Shown: positions 7,978 through 16,764, numbered from the stretch's first letter. The stretch: DNA of 58,277 nucleotides from an uncultured Lachnospira sp. (GCA_910587485.1 CAJUKN010000002.1:1-58277); one strand, 5' to 3'. The notes: generated by a model not told the origin, from the letters alone. Program-made: numbers and translations.

Positions 7978-8397
7978 ATGCAAATAAAATCAAATATATA
8001 TTGTAAAATTTTAAACATGCCAGAAGTGCCTCCAGAAACAGGAGGAATAATAGGTACACAAAAAGGCATAATAACAAATTTTATTTTTGATAAAGGTACT
8101 ATTGATTGCAGTAAAGCAATTTATACACCCAATATTGCTTTAATCAATAATCAAATTCAAAAGTGGAAAATTCAAAAAATTAGTTTTTGTGGTATTGTAC
8201 ATACGCATCCAGATAAACAGATATTTTTATCTAAAGATGATATATATTATATAGAACATATAATGGCTGTTATGCCTAAAACAATTTTATATTTATATTT
8301 TCCAATTATTCTTCCACATAAAACAATGATATCTTACATAGCTAAAAATAATGATGATAAGATAGAAATTTATGAGGATAAAATAATAATTATTTAA
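7978..8397 (+). CDS. JAMM/MPN-domain metal-dependent protease-like protein
   Basis: A 139-aa protein with the JAMM zinc site: E20 (in PPETGGIIGT), H75 and H77 (GIVHTHPD), S85 and D88 (FLSKDD), i.e. E-x(n)-HxHPx6SxxD. JAMM proteases cleave isopeptide or peptide bonds; bacterial stand-alone forms occur in pilin, conjugation, sulfur-carrier and ubiquitin-like systems. No ubiquitin-like or E1-like partner is visible nearby. The spacing from the preceding gene is 112 nt and no clear ribosome site precedes the ATG, so the true start may differ. The fold is small but all metal ligands are present. Confidence 0.8.
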   Translation: MQIKSNIYCKILNMPEVPPETGGIIGTQKGIITNFIFDKGTIDCSKAIYTPNIALINNQIQKWKIQKISFCGIVHTHPDKQIFLSKDDIYYIEHIMAVMPKTILYLYFPIILPHKTMISYIAKNNDDKIEIYEDKIIII

Positions 8398-8416
8398 TTA
8401 AAGGAGGAACAAATCA

Positions 8417-8605
8417 ATGAGTAAAGAAAATCATAATGAAGAGGTCATTATTCCAAATGGAAGTTTTTGCGGACATAATTGTGCCGATGGTTGCATTTAT
8501 TGGAATCCACAAGATAGAGATAGGAATGGCAGACAGTATTGTAGTCATTATAGTACCTATTATTATCCTCGTGAAAGACAAGGTTGTCTTTCTTATAAAG
8601 ATTAA
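8417..8605 (+). CDS. Cysteine-rich miniprotein
   Basis: A 62-aa protein with five cysteines (C18, C22, C26, C42, C57) and nearby histidines H20 and H44, suggesting a small metal-binding or redox fold. The consensus site AAAGGAGG precedes the ATG, 20 nt after the JAMM gene, so it is a genuine expressed gene in that transcription unit. The CxxxC and following aromatic/Asp/Arg pattern (CADGCIYWNPQDRD) recalls the Cys-rich tail at about 9380-9580 (QNCWGYCTYRD). No named family recognised. Confidence 0.7.
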   Translation: MSKENHNEEVIIPNGSFCGHNCADGCIYWNPQDRDRNGRQYCSHYSTYYYPRERQGCLSYKD

Positions 8606-8647
8606 GGGAATGATATTTATATTTTTGTAAGCTAAGCAATTTCCTAT

Positions 8648-8687
8648 TTTGTTAGAACCTTCCAGTAGGTAGGTGGGTTCTAACAAA
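8648..8687 (+). terminator. Long hairpin, probable terminator of the JAMM cassette
   Basis: TTTGTTAGAACC (8648-8659) pairs perfectly with GGTTCTAACAAA (8676-8687), 12 bp. The downstream tail is TGTAAAAATTTT, so the U-run is poor. It separates the Cys-rich miniprotein from the ECF-type gene. Confidence 0.5.
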
Positions 8688-8780
8688 TGTAAAAATTTTA
8701 AATATACTTTTATTATATAAAGTTAAACTTTTTTAAATATAAAAAACAAACGTTTAGGATTATTACAAAGGAGATATACT

Positions 8781-9604
8781 ATGAAAACAAAAAAATTCAA
8801 TATAAAATTTCTTACATTGATGATAGTAATAATAATTATTATATATATTACACAATTAGGATATATTCAATTATTACCTAAAATATATATTACTTTAGTA
8901 ACTATCCCAATTGCATTGGGCGCAATTGTTGTAGGTCCTATAGGTGGATTTATATGTGGTATTGTAAGTAATATTGTGTGGGGAATTTTATCAGGCTTTA
9001 ATTTATCAGCAATTGCTATGCTTGCAAGACCTTTAACAGGATTGTTTACAGGTCTTATTTTTAAAGTATTGTATAATAATAAAAAAATCAAAAAAAGTTC
9101 ATATTATATTGCTGCTTTTTGTTGTCTGTATTAAATACTTTATTATTCAAACTTGTTATTATTTTTTATAATGTAGAATATATCCACAGTATGGCAGAAA
9201 AATTTAAAAATCCCTTTCTTTTTATTATTAATTTTATTGGAATATCAGAATTAATTAATATCATAATATGTTTTATTATTATTAGTGTTATATTAAGAGC
9301 ATTACATTATACCTTAGAGAATCAAGAACATATAAGGTTAATTGAAAAAATACCATTAGAGTATAAAATATGTGCTAATTGCCATGAATATGCTTTCGGT
9401 AAAAGTAAAAAAGATTTTTATGATGATGAAGCAGTTTCCCGAGCTTGTATGATATATATGTTTGGTAAACGAATAGTTAAAGCTGATAATGATTTACAAA
9501 ATTGTTGGGGTTATTGTACGTATCGTGATATTAACATAAATGCTAATAAGGTATGTGATAAATTTGAACCACCATTAAATTTAATTGAAAAATATAACAA
9601 GTAA
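8781..9604 (+). pseudogene. ECF-transporter S component with Cys-rich tail, split by a frameshift
   Basis: Two overlapping frames make one protein. The first (8781-9134, 117 codons) has membrane helices with the S-component signature ALGAIVVGPIGGFICGIVSN and ends at a premature stop. The second frame continues with VLNTLLF, the typical ECF helix motif, then two more helices, then a cytoplasmic Cys-rich tail (ICANCHEYAF, NCWGYCTYRD, VCDKF) to 9604. One extra T in the run at 9116-9120 would join them as AAFLLSVLNTLLF. ECF S components bind vitamins or metals for uptake; the Cys tail is unusual. RBS AAAGGAGAT precedes ATG 8781. It may be a true pseudogene, slippage-controlled, or a sequencing error. 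Confidence 0.7.
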
Positions 9605-9646
9605 GTAATTTAATATGTATTAAAATATATTTGGAGGAATGAAAAG

Positions 9647-10009
9647 ATGAAAAAGATTAAATGGATACAATTTTTTTTAATAATAGTTATTTTTGTATGT
9701 ATAAGTTTTGTAGGTTGTGGGCAATCTCCTTCAGAGGCTTTATCTGGAAAATGGATAGAGGCTGAAGAAGATAAAAATCATATTGGTAATTTTACGTTAC
9801 CTATAAGTGATGGCATGGTGCTTTTTAGTGATGGTACAGGTTGTGATATAGATAGTGATAGAAATTTTACTTGGATAGCTGAAAATGGAACAATTAAAAT
9901 GGTTTCAGAAAATTATTATACATATGTGTATTCATATAAAGTTACTAATGATACTTTAGAATTGATAAAGGATGATGGAGATATAGCACGTTATAAAAAA
10001 GCTAAATAA
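9647..10009 (+). CDS. Small lipoprotein, lipocalin-like type (paralogue of the 12381 gene)
   Basis: The 120-aa precursor has a signal peptide and a lipobox FVGC, so it should be lipid-anchored outside the membrane. The mature part starts GQSPSEALSGKW and ends in beta-strand-like sequence (SYKVTNDTLELIKDDGD), resembling short lipocalin-like (DUF5640-type) lipoproteins. The gene at 12381 has the same plan, including SPTESLSGRW and SYKVTSNTLEL. The ATG follows TTGGAGGAA. Substrate unknown. Confidence 0.75.
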   Translation: MKKIKWIQFFLIIVIFVCISFVGCGQSPSEALSGKWIEAEEDKNHIGNFTLPISDGMVLFSDGTGCDIDSDRNFTWIAENGTIKMVSENYYTYVYSYKVTNDTLELIKDDGDIARYKKAK

Positions 10010-10149
10010 AAAGTTTTAATTTTGTTATTTTATATAATGATTTTTTATAAACTAAGCTAAATTTTATAAAATGTATTTAATTTATAGAAAATTTTAGTCT
10101 AAAAAATCAACAAAAAAAGAACAGTTTATATCAAGGAGGACAGCATTTT

Positions 10150-10518
10150 ATGGACAAGTTTTCTCTCATAAAGTGTTTTTAGGATATGCTTAATCTGTGT
10201 GATGGTTCTAAGTTGAAAAATCTAACCCAAAAGGCAAAAAATAAAACAACCGTTTATAATGAAAATATCTGGTTAGATAGATGTACTTGTTTATTAATAG
10301 ATAAGTTTGAAGTAATTGAAGGCACGAATTTTGCCATTACAAAAAAATGTCTTCATTATGGAAAAGTGGGTGTGCTTAACTTTGCCAATCCAGATTATCT
10401 TGGTGGTGGTATTGGAAATGGAACAATGGCACAGGAAGAGCGTTTGTGCAGAAGCAATAATAGAGAGAATTATGTTAACAGTATTTGTAACAGTAATTAC
10501 AGAAAGCTTTTCAAGTAG
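10150..10518 (+). pseudogene. Microbial-type poly(ADP-ribose) glycohydrolase (PARG-like), broken
   Basis: AAGGAGGA precedes ATG 10150, which reads MDKFSLIKCF and then TAG (10180-10182) where a CAG glutamine codon would fit. The same frame continues from ATG 10186 as DMLNLCDGSKL. Further on, GVLNFANPDYLGGGIGNGTM followed by AQEERLCRS is the catalytic-loop signature of bacterial PARG/TIGR02452 proteins (usual form NFANaxxPGGGvxxGaxAQEE). The frame ends at 10518, about 120 codons in total against about 260-280 for the family, so the C-terminal half is missing. The intact family removes ADP-ribose from proteins. Initiation at 10186 could still make a fragment. Confidence 0.8.
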
Positions 10519-10558
10519 AGGAATTGTTTTAAAATCAACATGAAGATAGGAAACAAGT

Positions 10559-12328
10559 ATGATAAAAAAATTTCAAAGAAAACAAATAATAGCAATTATT
10601 ACAATTATTTCGATATTAGTAATCGCATTTATGATAGGAATTATAAAAGATATTATAAAATTTAGCGAAAAAAATTCAACAGATAAAAATTCAGTTAATA
10701 AAATTGGAATGGAATCAAGTTCTGTTCACATCAATAATGAAAATACATCATTAACGGAATCAGAATCTATTATTTCAAAAGAAATAACACCTAAGGAAGC
10801 TGTTTCAATATGGGAGAATTTTATAAAGTCTGAAGAATATGAAGATTATACAAATGAGTACAATCAAAAAATGTCAGGAAAGATTTTAAATAGGATAAAA
10901 GAATATGTGATAGCAGATGTAAATGCCGATACTATACCAGAGTTGCTTATTCAATTTGGAGATGGTTTGAATTTTTGTAATACATGGCTGTTTGCCTTGG
11001 ATGATAGGGATATTAAACTCTCTTATGAATCCTATGGTTATGGTAGTTATCGCTATTCACCAAGTTATAATGCAGTTATAGCAACTCCAAGTTTTCGTCC
11101 TTTTTCAGGGACAGGATATGCTCCTTTTTACACGTTGCAAGATATGGAATTGAAGGATTTATTTGTTGTTGGTAAAGATGAGGGGAATTCTTATTATTCC
11201 GATTCAGACGGACGAAAAGACATTAGTGACGAAGAGCGGTTCGCGTATTTTTCAGATTGTGAAAATTTTGATTGGCAAAAAATCCAATATACAAATAGAG
11301 ATAAAAATGGAATTGTTGTTTCTGGAAAATGGCAATGTAATAATGGGGTAAAGGTGGAACTGGAAAATCATGTACTTACTATTCGTGGAAAAGGTGAATT
11401 GAATAAGGAAGTAAAAGATATTATTGATGGTACATTATACAATTCAAGTAATAAAAATGGAGATACAACAGTTATTAATAAATGTGTTATTAATGAAGGA
11501 ATAACAATTATAGATGATGGAATGTTTACTGGTTGTGAAGCGTTAACGGATATAGAAATTCCAAATAGTGTGATAAGTATAAAAAGCAGTGCATTTCAAG
11601 GCTGTACACACTTAAAGAATATCAAGATTCCAAATAGTGTGACGAATATAGGTACATATGCTTTTTGGGGTTGTGAAAGTCTAAAAAGTATAGAAATTCC
11701 AGAAAATTTAATCAATATGGGAGAGCAGGTATTTCGTGGATGCAGTAGTTTAAGTTCTATAAAGGTGGCAGATGGCAATAAGGTATATGATAGTAGAAAC
11801 AATTGCAACGCCATTATAAAGACAGACACGAATGAATTGATTGTAGGATGCCTTACCACTAAAATTCCAAATAGTGTGACAAGTATTGGAAATGGTGCAT
11901 TTTTGGGTAGCAATTTAAAAAGTATGGAGATTCCGTCAAATGTGACTGTTATAGGAGGTGAAGCGTTTGAAAACTGTAATAATTTAGAGAGTATTAAAAT
12001 TCCAAATGGTGTCACAGTTATAGGCAGTGCAGCATTTCGAGGCTGTTATAATTTAAAAAATGTAGAAATTTCCGACAGTGTGACACAGATAGCAATGTGG
12101 GCATTTTCTTCATGTGGAAATTTGACGAGCATAGAAATTTCATCTAGTGTTACAGAAATAGGACATGAAGCATTCCCAAGTTGTAAAGTATTGACCAGAA
12201 TTACAAATCATTCGTCAGTCGATTTGGAATTAGATTGTTCAGGAGATGGTCAATGGTATCTTGAAAGTACAGATATGGTTGTTACACATATTACCGATGG
12301 TCAAACTGCTGTGTATAGAAATGATTGA
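10559..12328 (+). CDS. Membrane-anchored BspA-type leucine-rich-repeat protein
   Basis: A 589-aa protein. An N-terminal transmembrane anchor (about residues 8-30) and a Ser/Thr/Asn linker (35-75) are followed by an uncharacterised domain (80-270, with DVNADTIPELLIQFG, common in Firmicute surface proteins). Beta-sandwich-like sequence follows (270-300). Then come about eight LRR_5 repeats (305-560) with the IPNSVTxIGxxAFxGCxxLKSIEI consensus, interrupted by an island at about 405-430. BspA-type repeats mediate surface adhesion. ATG 10559 follows AGGAAAC. It lies between the PARG pseudogene and a lipoprotein. Confidence 0.85.
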   Translation: MIKKFQRKQIIAIITIISILVIAFMIGIIKDIIKFSEKNSTDKNSVNKIGMESSSVHINNENTSLTESESIISKEITPKEAVSIWENFIKSEEYEDYTNEYNQKMSGKILNRIKEYVIADVNADTIPELLIQFGDGLNFCNTWLFALDDRDIKLSYESYGYGSYRYSPSYNAVIATPSFRPFSGTGYAPFYTLQDMELKDLFVVGKDEGNSYYSDSDGRKDISDEERFAYFSDCENFDWQKIQYTNRDKNGIVVSGKWQCNNGVKVELENHVLTIRGKGELNKEVKDIIDGTLYNSSNKNGDTTVINKCVINEGITIIDDGMFTGCEALTDIEIPNSVISIKSSAFQGCTHLKNIKIPNSVTNIGTYAFWGCESLKSIEIPENLINMGEQVFRGCSSLSSIKVADGNKVYDSRNNCNAIIKTDTNELIVGCLTTKIPNSVTSIGNGAFLGSNLKSMEIPSNVTVIGGEAFENCNNLESIKIPNGVTVIGSAAFRGCYNLKNVEISDSVTQIAMWAFSSCGNLTSIEISSSVTEIGHEAFPSCKVLTRITNHSSVDLELDCSGDGQWYLESTDMVVTHITDGQTAVYRND

Positions 12329-12380
12329 GGTAATAAATAATATAATATTTAATTAAAATGTATTTTAGGAGGAAATAATT

Positions 12381-12755
12381 ATGAAAAAACAAAAATGGAT
12401 TAAATATTTTTTAATGGTAACTGTTTACATAAGTATAATGTGTTTTACAGCCTGTGGAAAATCTCCTACAGAATCTTTATCTGGAAGATGGATACCTGAA
12501 AGCATTAAAAAAGAATCTGGAAAATGGACAACAGAAGGACTTGCAACAGATGGATATATTGAATTTTTTAGTGATGGCACTGGTTATTGTGATGGAGACG
12601 ATTTTAATTGGGTAGCAGAGGAAGATGGTAGGCTTAAAATAGAAGTTAAAGGATTTGGTAGCAGAACAGATATATGGTCATATAAAGTTACTAGTAATAC
12701 TTTAGAATTAACGATAGATGAAAAAACAACAGTTCGTTGCAAAAAAGATAAATAA
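12381..12755 (+). CDS. Small lipoprotein, lipocalin-like type (paralogue of the 9647 gene)
   Basis: The 124-aa precursor has signal peptide MKKQKWIKYFLMVTVYI, lipobox FTAC and mature start GKSPTESLSGRW. The core EFFSDGTGYCDGDDFNWVAE parallels VLFSDGTGCDIDSDRNFTWIAE of the 9647 protein, so the two arose by duplication and then diverged. The ATG follows TTAGGAGGAAA. It is probably exposed on the outer face of the membrane; ligand unknown. Confidence 0.75.
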   Translation: MKKQKWIKYFLMVTVYISIMCFTACGKSPTESLSGRWIPESIKKESGKWTTEGLATDGYIEFFSDGTGYCDGDDFNWVAEEDGRLKIEVKGFGSRTDIWSYKVTSNTLELTIDEKTTVRCKKDK

Positions 12756-13139
12756 AAATGTTAAAATCAGGTATTTCAAAATTCAGTTTTTGTGTAGAAA
12801 TTGCTACTACCATGTACAAGCCAGTGGCAGCGTGAAAATAAGAAATAAAAGACACTAGAATAATTTCATCTAAATTGATGGTTTCATTGACTATAGAAAG
12901 GAATTCAAATTTATTTTGGCAATTGGTAAAAAATCTGTCAAAGAAAGCTGTTTGTATATTATTATGTAGGGACAACTCCTTTACTGGTGGATATGGTTAA
13001 TTGTTACTGATACATCTCAATTTTACCATAAATCAGTGAGGAGTTGTTTTATTTTATAATAAAAAGAGTCCCATATTTACGCGGGTCATTGCGTTTCGTA
13101 AACGTCTAAAGTGAAAACTAACTGTTTTATATAACTATT
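12756..13139. other. Non-coding stretch with a long hairpin at 12972-13047
   Basis: No supported gene was found. ACAACTCC (12972-12979) pairs with GGAGTTGT (13040-13047), and inner blocks (TACTG/CAGT, ATGG/CCAT) extend the stem. TTTATTTT follows, so it behaves as a plus-strand terminator for the lipoprotein or as a small structured RNA. A 94-codon minus-strand frame over 12691-12975 lacks a convincing ribosome site. Confidence 0.5.
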
Positions 13140-13438
13140 GAAAATTTGAATGTATTAGGTATGATGAGAAACAGACATCTTTCAAAAGCTGTTGCATCAT
13201 AAAAATTGTATGAGTTAAGAACAAAGCTAAATGTGATGAAAATAGCATAGAATTAAGAGTTGTAGATGATATTATCAACCATCTAAGTTATATCATTGTT
13301 ATGGTGGTGTAAAGAAAAATTTGAAACTTTCAGATAGGATTTACAAATGCAAATATGGTTATGTAGAAGATAGGAATTTTAATGTAAGTCTTAATTTAAG
13401 AGATATAATAACTTACAAAATAGCATAATCAGGAATCA
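13140..13438 (+). pseudogene. Decayed TnpB (IS605 OrfB) C-terminal fragment
   Basis: Three frames together give the C-terminal third of a TnpB RNA-guided nuclease. First comes NLNVLGMMRNRHLSKAVAS, then a TAA at 13200. After a frame change come KCDENSIELRVVD and YQPSKLYHCYGG, then LKLSDRIYKCKYGYVEDRNF and NVSLNLRD, ending at 13438. Intact relatives read GMMxNRHLSKAI, ELxxVDRxYPSSK, LKLSDRxYxCxCGxxxDRDxNAxxNL. The zinc-finger cysteines and the DRD aspartate are partly lost, and the N-terminal two thirds are absent. It is clearly inactive: a scar of an IS200/IS605-type element. Confidence 0.85.
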
Positions 13439-13640
13439 TAAGTAGGTACAAAGGCTATTTAGAAAATTTACGACTGTGGGGTGTATGAGAGTGAGTAGAT
13501 ATAAATTCAGTTAATTAAAAGCATATATATTTGAAACAGTAAGAAGTATTCGTAAGGACTTCAGTTTCTCAATGTGAGTAAGTATATTTAATTACATTTT
13601 GAGTGGTAGGGTAATACAGGCAAGGTAGTGAAAAGTAGAG
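13439..13640 (+). ncRNA. Probable omega-RNA / right-end remnant of the TnpB element
   Basis: In IS605-type elements the guide-RNA scaffold covers the 3' end of tnpB and the adjoining right end. This stretch directly follows the TnpB remnant and can fold (GAAGT...ACTTC around 13545-13565). The assignment rests on position; no active partner is present and the boundaries are approximate. Confidence 0.35.
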
Positions 13641-13737
13641 TAATTAATATGAATATTAAGTAAAATGTGTAGGTATAAGTAGAAAAATATAATGTAAATA
13701 TTTTGGATATTTTACATAGGAAAGGAAGTGTGAAATT

Positions 13738-16700
13738 ATGACAGAATTAAAAAAAGTAAAAAAAGTATTTCAAAAACTTACAGCAATATTATTAGTTATA
13801 ATTTTTATAATAATTGTTCCTGAATTTATTGTGAGTCCAGTGCAAGCTTCTACCACAGGAAATTTTAATGAACGCATTTCGCAATTAAAACAGAGATTTC
13901 CGCATGGAAAGTATTGGAATCATATGGGAGGGGCAGCGAATAGTCCAAATACAGTTACAAGTATTCCATGTACACACCATGGTCATTGCAGTCAGAATGG
14001 TTATAATGGGTGGTGTGGCTGCAATAGTTTTGATAATGTGGCGATTCAGTGTTTTGGATTTGCATACAAATTAGGTTATGAAGTATTTGGTACAAATCCA
14101 ACAAACTGGAAAAAAAATAATAATATAAATAGTATAAAAGTTGGCGATATTATCAGATATAAAAATGATGGACATTCTATTTTTGTTACAGGAATATCGG
14201 GTGATATTATTACTTATGCAGATTGTAATTCAGATGGGCATTGTGTTATAAACTGGGATAAAACAATTAACAAAAATAATTTAACAGGATTTAACTATGT
14301 TTTACATGCGAACAATTATGGAGATATAGATTTTACAGCTTCTAATCCAGTTCAGCCAGATAAAAAAAATGAAATATTTGCCTGTATAGACGAAGTCAGT
14401 GCTGGTATGAACTGTATTAAAATAAAAGGCTGGGCGTTTGACAGGGCGTTTATGTCGCGTCAGGTCGAAGTTCATGTGTACATAGGGAATCAATGTTATT
14501 CTATTGTAGCAAATCAGTATTATAAAAGCGTAGATGATTATTATGGTTGTGGTGAATATCATGGCATTTCTGCAGAAATACCAATTGAACAAGAAGGTGA
14601 GTACACCGTTAGAATCTTTGCTATTACTCCAGAAACAAACCAAAATCCAATGTTAGGTGACATCAAAACAGTAAATGTTATTTCAGATCATGAAAAACCG
14701 ATTATTTCCAATATTACTGTTTCAAATGTATCATCACAAGGATATACTGTAAACTGTGAAGTAACAGATAATGTAGGAGTTAACAGAGTGCAATTTCCCA
14801 CATGGACTGAGTATGGAGGACAGGATGATATCCTTCCAGAATGGCCACAATCTCCAGAAGCTTCAGGTATCATAAATGGGAATAAAGTTTCTTTTCGTGT
14901 AAATACCAGTTCTCATAATAATGAAACGGGAACCTATATTACACATATTTATGCATATGATAATGCAAATAATGTTACTGTTGATTCTGTTAAAGTTGTT
15001 TTGAATAATGGTCTTACTCCTATTGCGGTTTCTCACCTTGATGGACATATTTATGCTGTATTTAATGAAGCATACTCATGGAATGAAGCAGAGAATTTAT
15101 GTAAATCTATGGGAGGACATTTAGCAACGATTACATCAAAAAAAGAAAATGATTTTATTAAAACGTTGTTAGGTGAAAATTTTTATTATATAGGGGCAAA
15201 CGATAAACAGACAGAAGGACAATGGAAGTGGGTGACAGATGAAGAATTTTCATATACAAATTGGGAAGAAGGACAACCAGATAATGCATTTAATAATGAA
15301 CATTTTTTGATGATTTATCCTGATGGTACATGGAATGACTTAACATCAAAATATCCAAATACAGGATTTGTTCTTGAAATCGATAATATGGAAATACCTG
15401 TAAGTACAATTGCTGAAAATGGTTCTGTTTATGAGATTTATGATATATCTGTGCCATGGGAGATAGCTGAGGAATACTGCGAGATGAAAGGCGGAACACT
15501 TGTTTGCATTACATCAGAAAAAGAAGAAAAAATAGTAGAGAAATTGATAGAAAGAGGAAAGAAAAGAAACTATCAGCTTGGTGCAACAGACAAAGAGGAA
15601 GAAGGTAACTGGAAATGGATAACAGGAGAAACAATTTCTTATAATCTTTGGACACAGGGAGAACCAAATAATAGGTCTGGCAGTGAAGCTCCAGGACCAG
15701 AAAATTATTTAACCTTTATCAGAGAAAATGGTTGGTATGATATGAAGAGTTTTTCAAGTGATTCAGGGTTTATATTGGAAAAGATGGTTGATGCGTCTTT
15801 AGAATTGAGTGTATCGTCTTTAACATTTGATTTAGCAAAGAATCCTACACAGACCATCAATGTAACTGCACTTGGTATGCTTCCTTCCAGTTATACTTTT
15901 GGCACATCAGGAGATGTAAATGAATTTAACACACAATGGGGTGATTGGGATGGTAATTCTTCTTCCTATACAATAATTGCTAAAAAAACAGGAGATTATA
16001 CAATTGATTTTAAGTTGCTGGATAAAACGAATGGTACAACAGTTATTGCAACAAAAACAATACCCGTTACTGTAAAGTGTTCACATAAATATAGTACAAA
16101 AATGATTGATTCAACCTGTGAAGAAGAAGGATACACATTACATACATGCGACTTATGTCAAAATTCATATAAAGATAGTTATACCAGTAAAAAAGAACAT
16201 CGTTATGGTTCATGGGAAAGCGTAAGACAAGCCACTTGTACAGAAGATGGCATTTATAGAAGAACCTGCTTGGATTGTGGTGCAACAGAAACAAAAAGTG
16301 CTGCTGCAACAGGACACCATTTTGACAAATGGGATACCATTAAAAATTCAACTTGCACAACAAAAGGTGCAAAGATAAGAAAATGTATTCAGTGTGGTAT
16401 ACAAGAAACAGCGGATATAGAACTAATAGGACATCAATATCGTGAAGAAATTATTGAGCCGACAACAACACAAGGATATACATTACATACTTGTACAACT
16501 TGTGGTTATAGCTATAAGGATAATTATAAAGATGCTATAGAACCACCAAAAGATTCTGTAATCAAGTATGGAGATGTAAATGGAGATGGAGATATCAATA
16601 TAATGGATGCTATTATTATAAAAAAGTATCTTGCACATATAAGCATTACAATAAACAATTTAAATAGTGATGTTAATTGTGACAATGATGTTAATATTCA

Positions 16701-16764
16701 AGATGCTGTACTCCTTTTAAAATATCTTGCTCAAATGGATATTGTTTTGGGAAAAAAGGGTTGA
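13738..16764 (+). CDS. Secreted multidomain protein: Cys-peptidase-like, two C-type lectin domains, dockerin
   Basis: A 1008-aa protein. Signal peptide with a VQA cleavage site near residue 37. Residues 50-200 are a CHAP/NlpC-like domain with candidate C105 (IQCFGFAY) and H146 (NDGHSIFV). A beta domain (213-320) and a GBS_Bsp-like domain (about 321-425) follow. Two C-type-lectin-like domains (about 430-555 and 558-690) carry WNEAENLCKSMGGHLATITS and WEIAEEYCEMKGGTLVCITS. About four C..C zinc-ribbon-like repeats (783-935) follow. A type I dockerin (about 942-1008) has the calcium loops DVNGDGDINIMDA and DVNCDNDVNIQDA. The dockerin would bind a cohesin on a surface scaffold. The ATG follows AAAGGAAGTG. 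Substrate unknown. Confidence 0.88.
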   Translation: MTELKKVKKVFQKLTAILLVIIFIIIVPEFIVSPVQASTTGNFNERISQLKQRFPHGKYWNHMGGAANSPNTVTSIPCTHHGHCSQNGYNGWCGCNSFDNVAIQCFGFAYKLGYEVFGTNPTNWKKNNNINSIKVGDIIRYKNDGHSIFVTGISGDIITYADCNSDGHCVINWDKTINKNNLTGFNYVLHANNYGDIDFTASNPVQPDKKNEIFACIDEVSAGMNCIKIKGWAFDRAFMSRQVEVHVYIGNQCYSIVANQYYKSVDDYYGCGEYHGISAEIPIEQEGEYTVRIFAITPETNQNPMLGDIKTVNVISDHEKPIISNITVSNVSSQGYTVNCEVTDNVGVNRVQFPTWTEYGGQDDILPEWPQSPEASGIINGNKVSFRVNTSSHNNETGTYITHIYAYDNANNVTVDSVKVVLNNGLTPIAVSHLDGHIYAVFNEAYSWNEAENLCKSMGGHLATITSKKENDFIKTLLGENFYYIGANDKQTEGQWKWVTDEEFSYTNWEEGQPDNAFNNEHFLMIYPDGTWNDLTSKYPNTGFVLEIDNMEIPVSTIAENGSVYEIYDISVPWEIAEEYCEMKGGTLVCITSEKEEKIVEKLIERGKKRNYQLGATDKEEEGNWKWITGETISYNLWTQGEPNNRSGSEAPGPENYLTFIRENGWYDMKSFSSDSGFILEKMVDASLELSVSSLTFDLAKNPTQTINVTALGMLPSSYTFGTSGDVNEFNTQWGDWDGNSSSYTIIAKKTGDYTIDFKLLDKTNGTTVIATKTIPVTVKCSHKYSTKMIDSTCEEEGYTLHTCDLCQNSYKDSYTSKKEHRYGSWESVRQATCTEDGIYRRTCLDCGATETKSAAATGHHFDKWDTIKNSTCTTKGAKIRKCIQCGIQETADIELIGHQYREEIIEPTTTQGYTLHTCTTCGYSYKDNYKDAIEPPKDSVIKYGDVNGDGDINIMDAIIIKKYLAHISITINNLNSDVNCDNDVNIQDAVLLLKYLAQMDIVLGKKG

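Noticed and set aside
7978..8605. Ubiquitin-like conjugation (Bil-type) operon around the JAMM gene
   Set aside because: No ubiquitin-like, E1 or E2-like gene is present; only the JAMM protein was supported.
10316..10543. 75-codon plus-strand frame overlapping the PARG fragment
   Set aside because: Shadow of the PARG frame for most of its length, though its end may hold a frameshifted tail of the same gene.
12691..12975. 94-codon minus-strand frame near the second lipoprotein
   Set aside because: Overlaps the lipoprotein's 3' end, lacks a good start signal, and no family features were seen.
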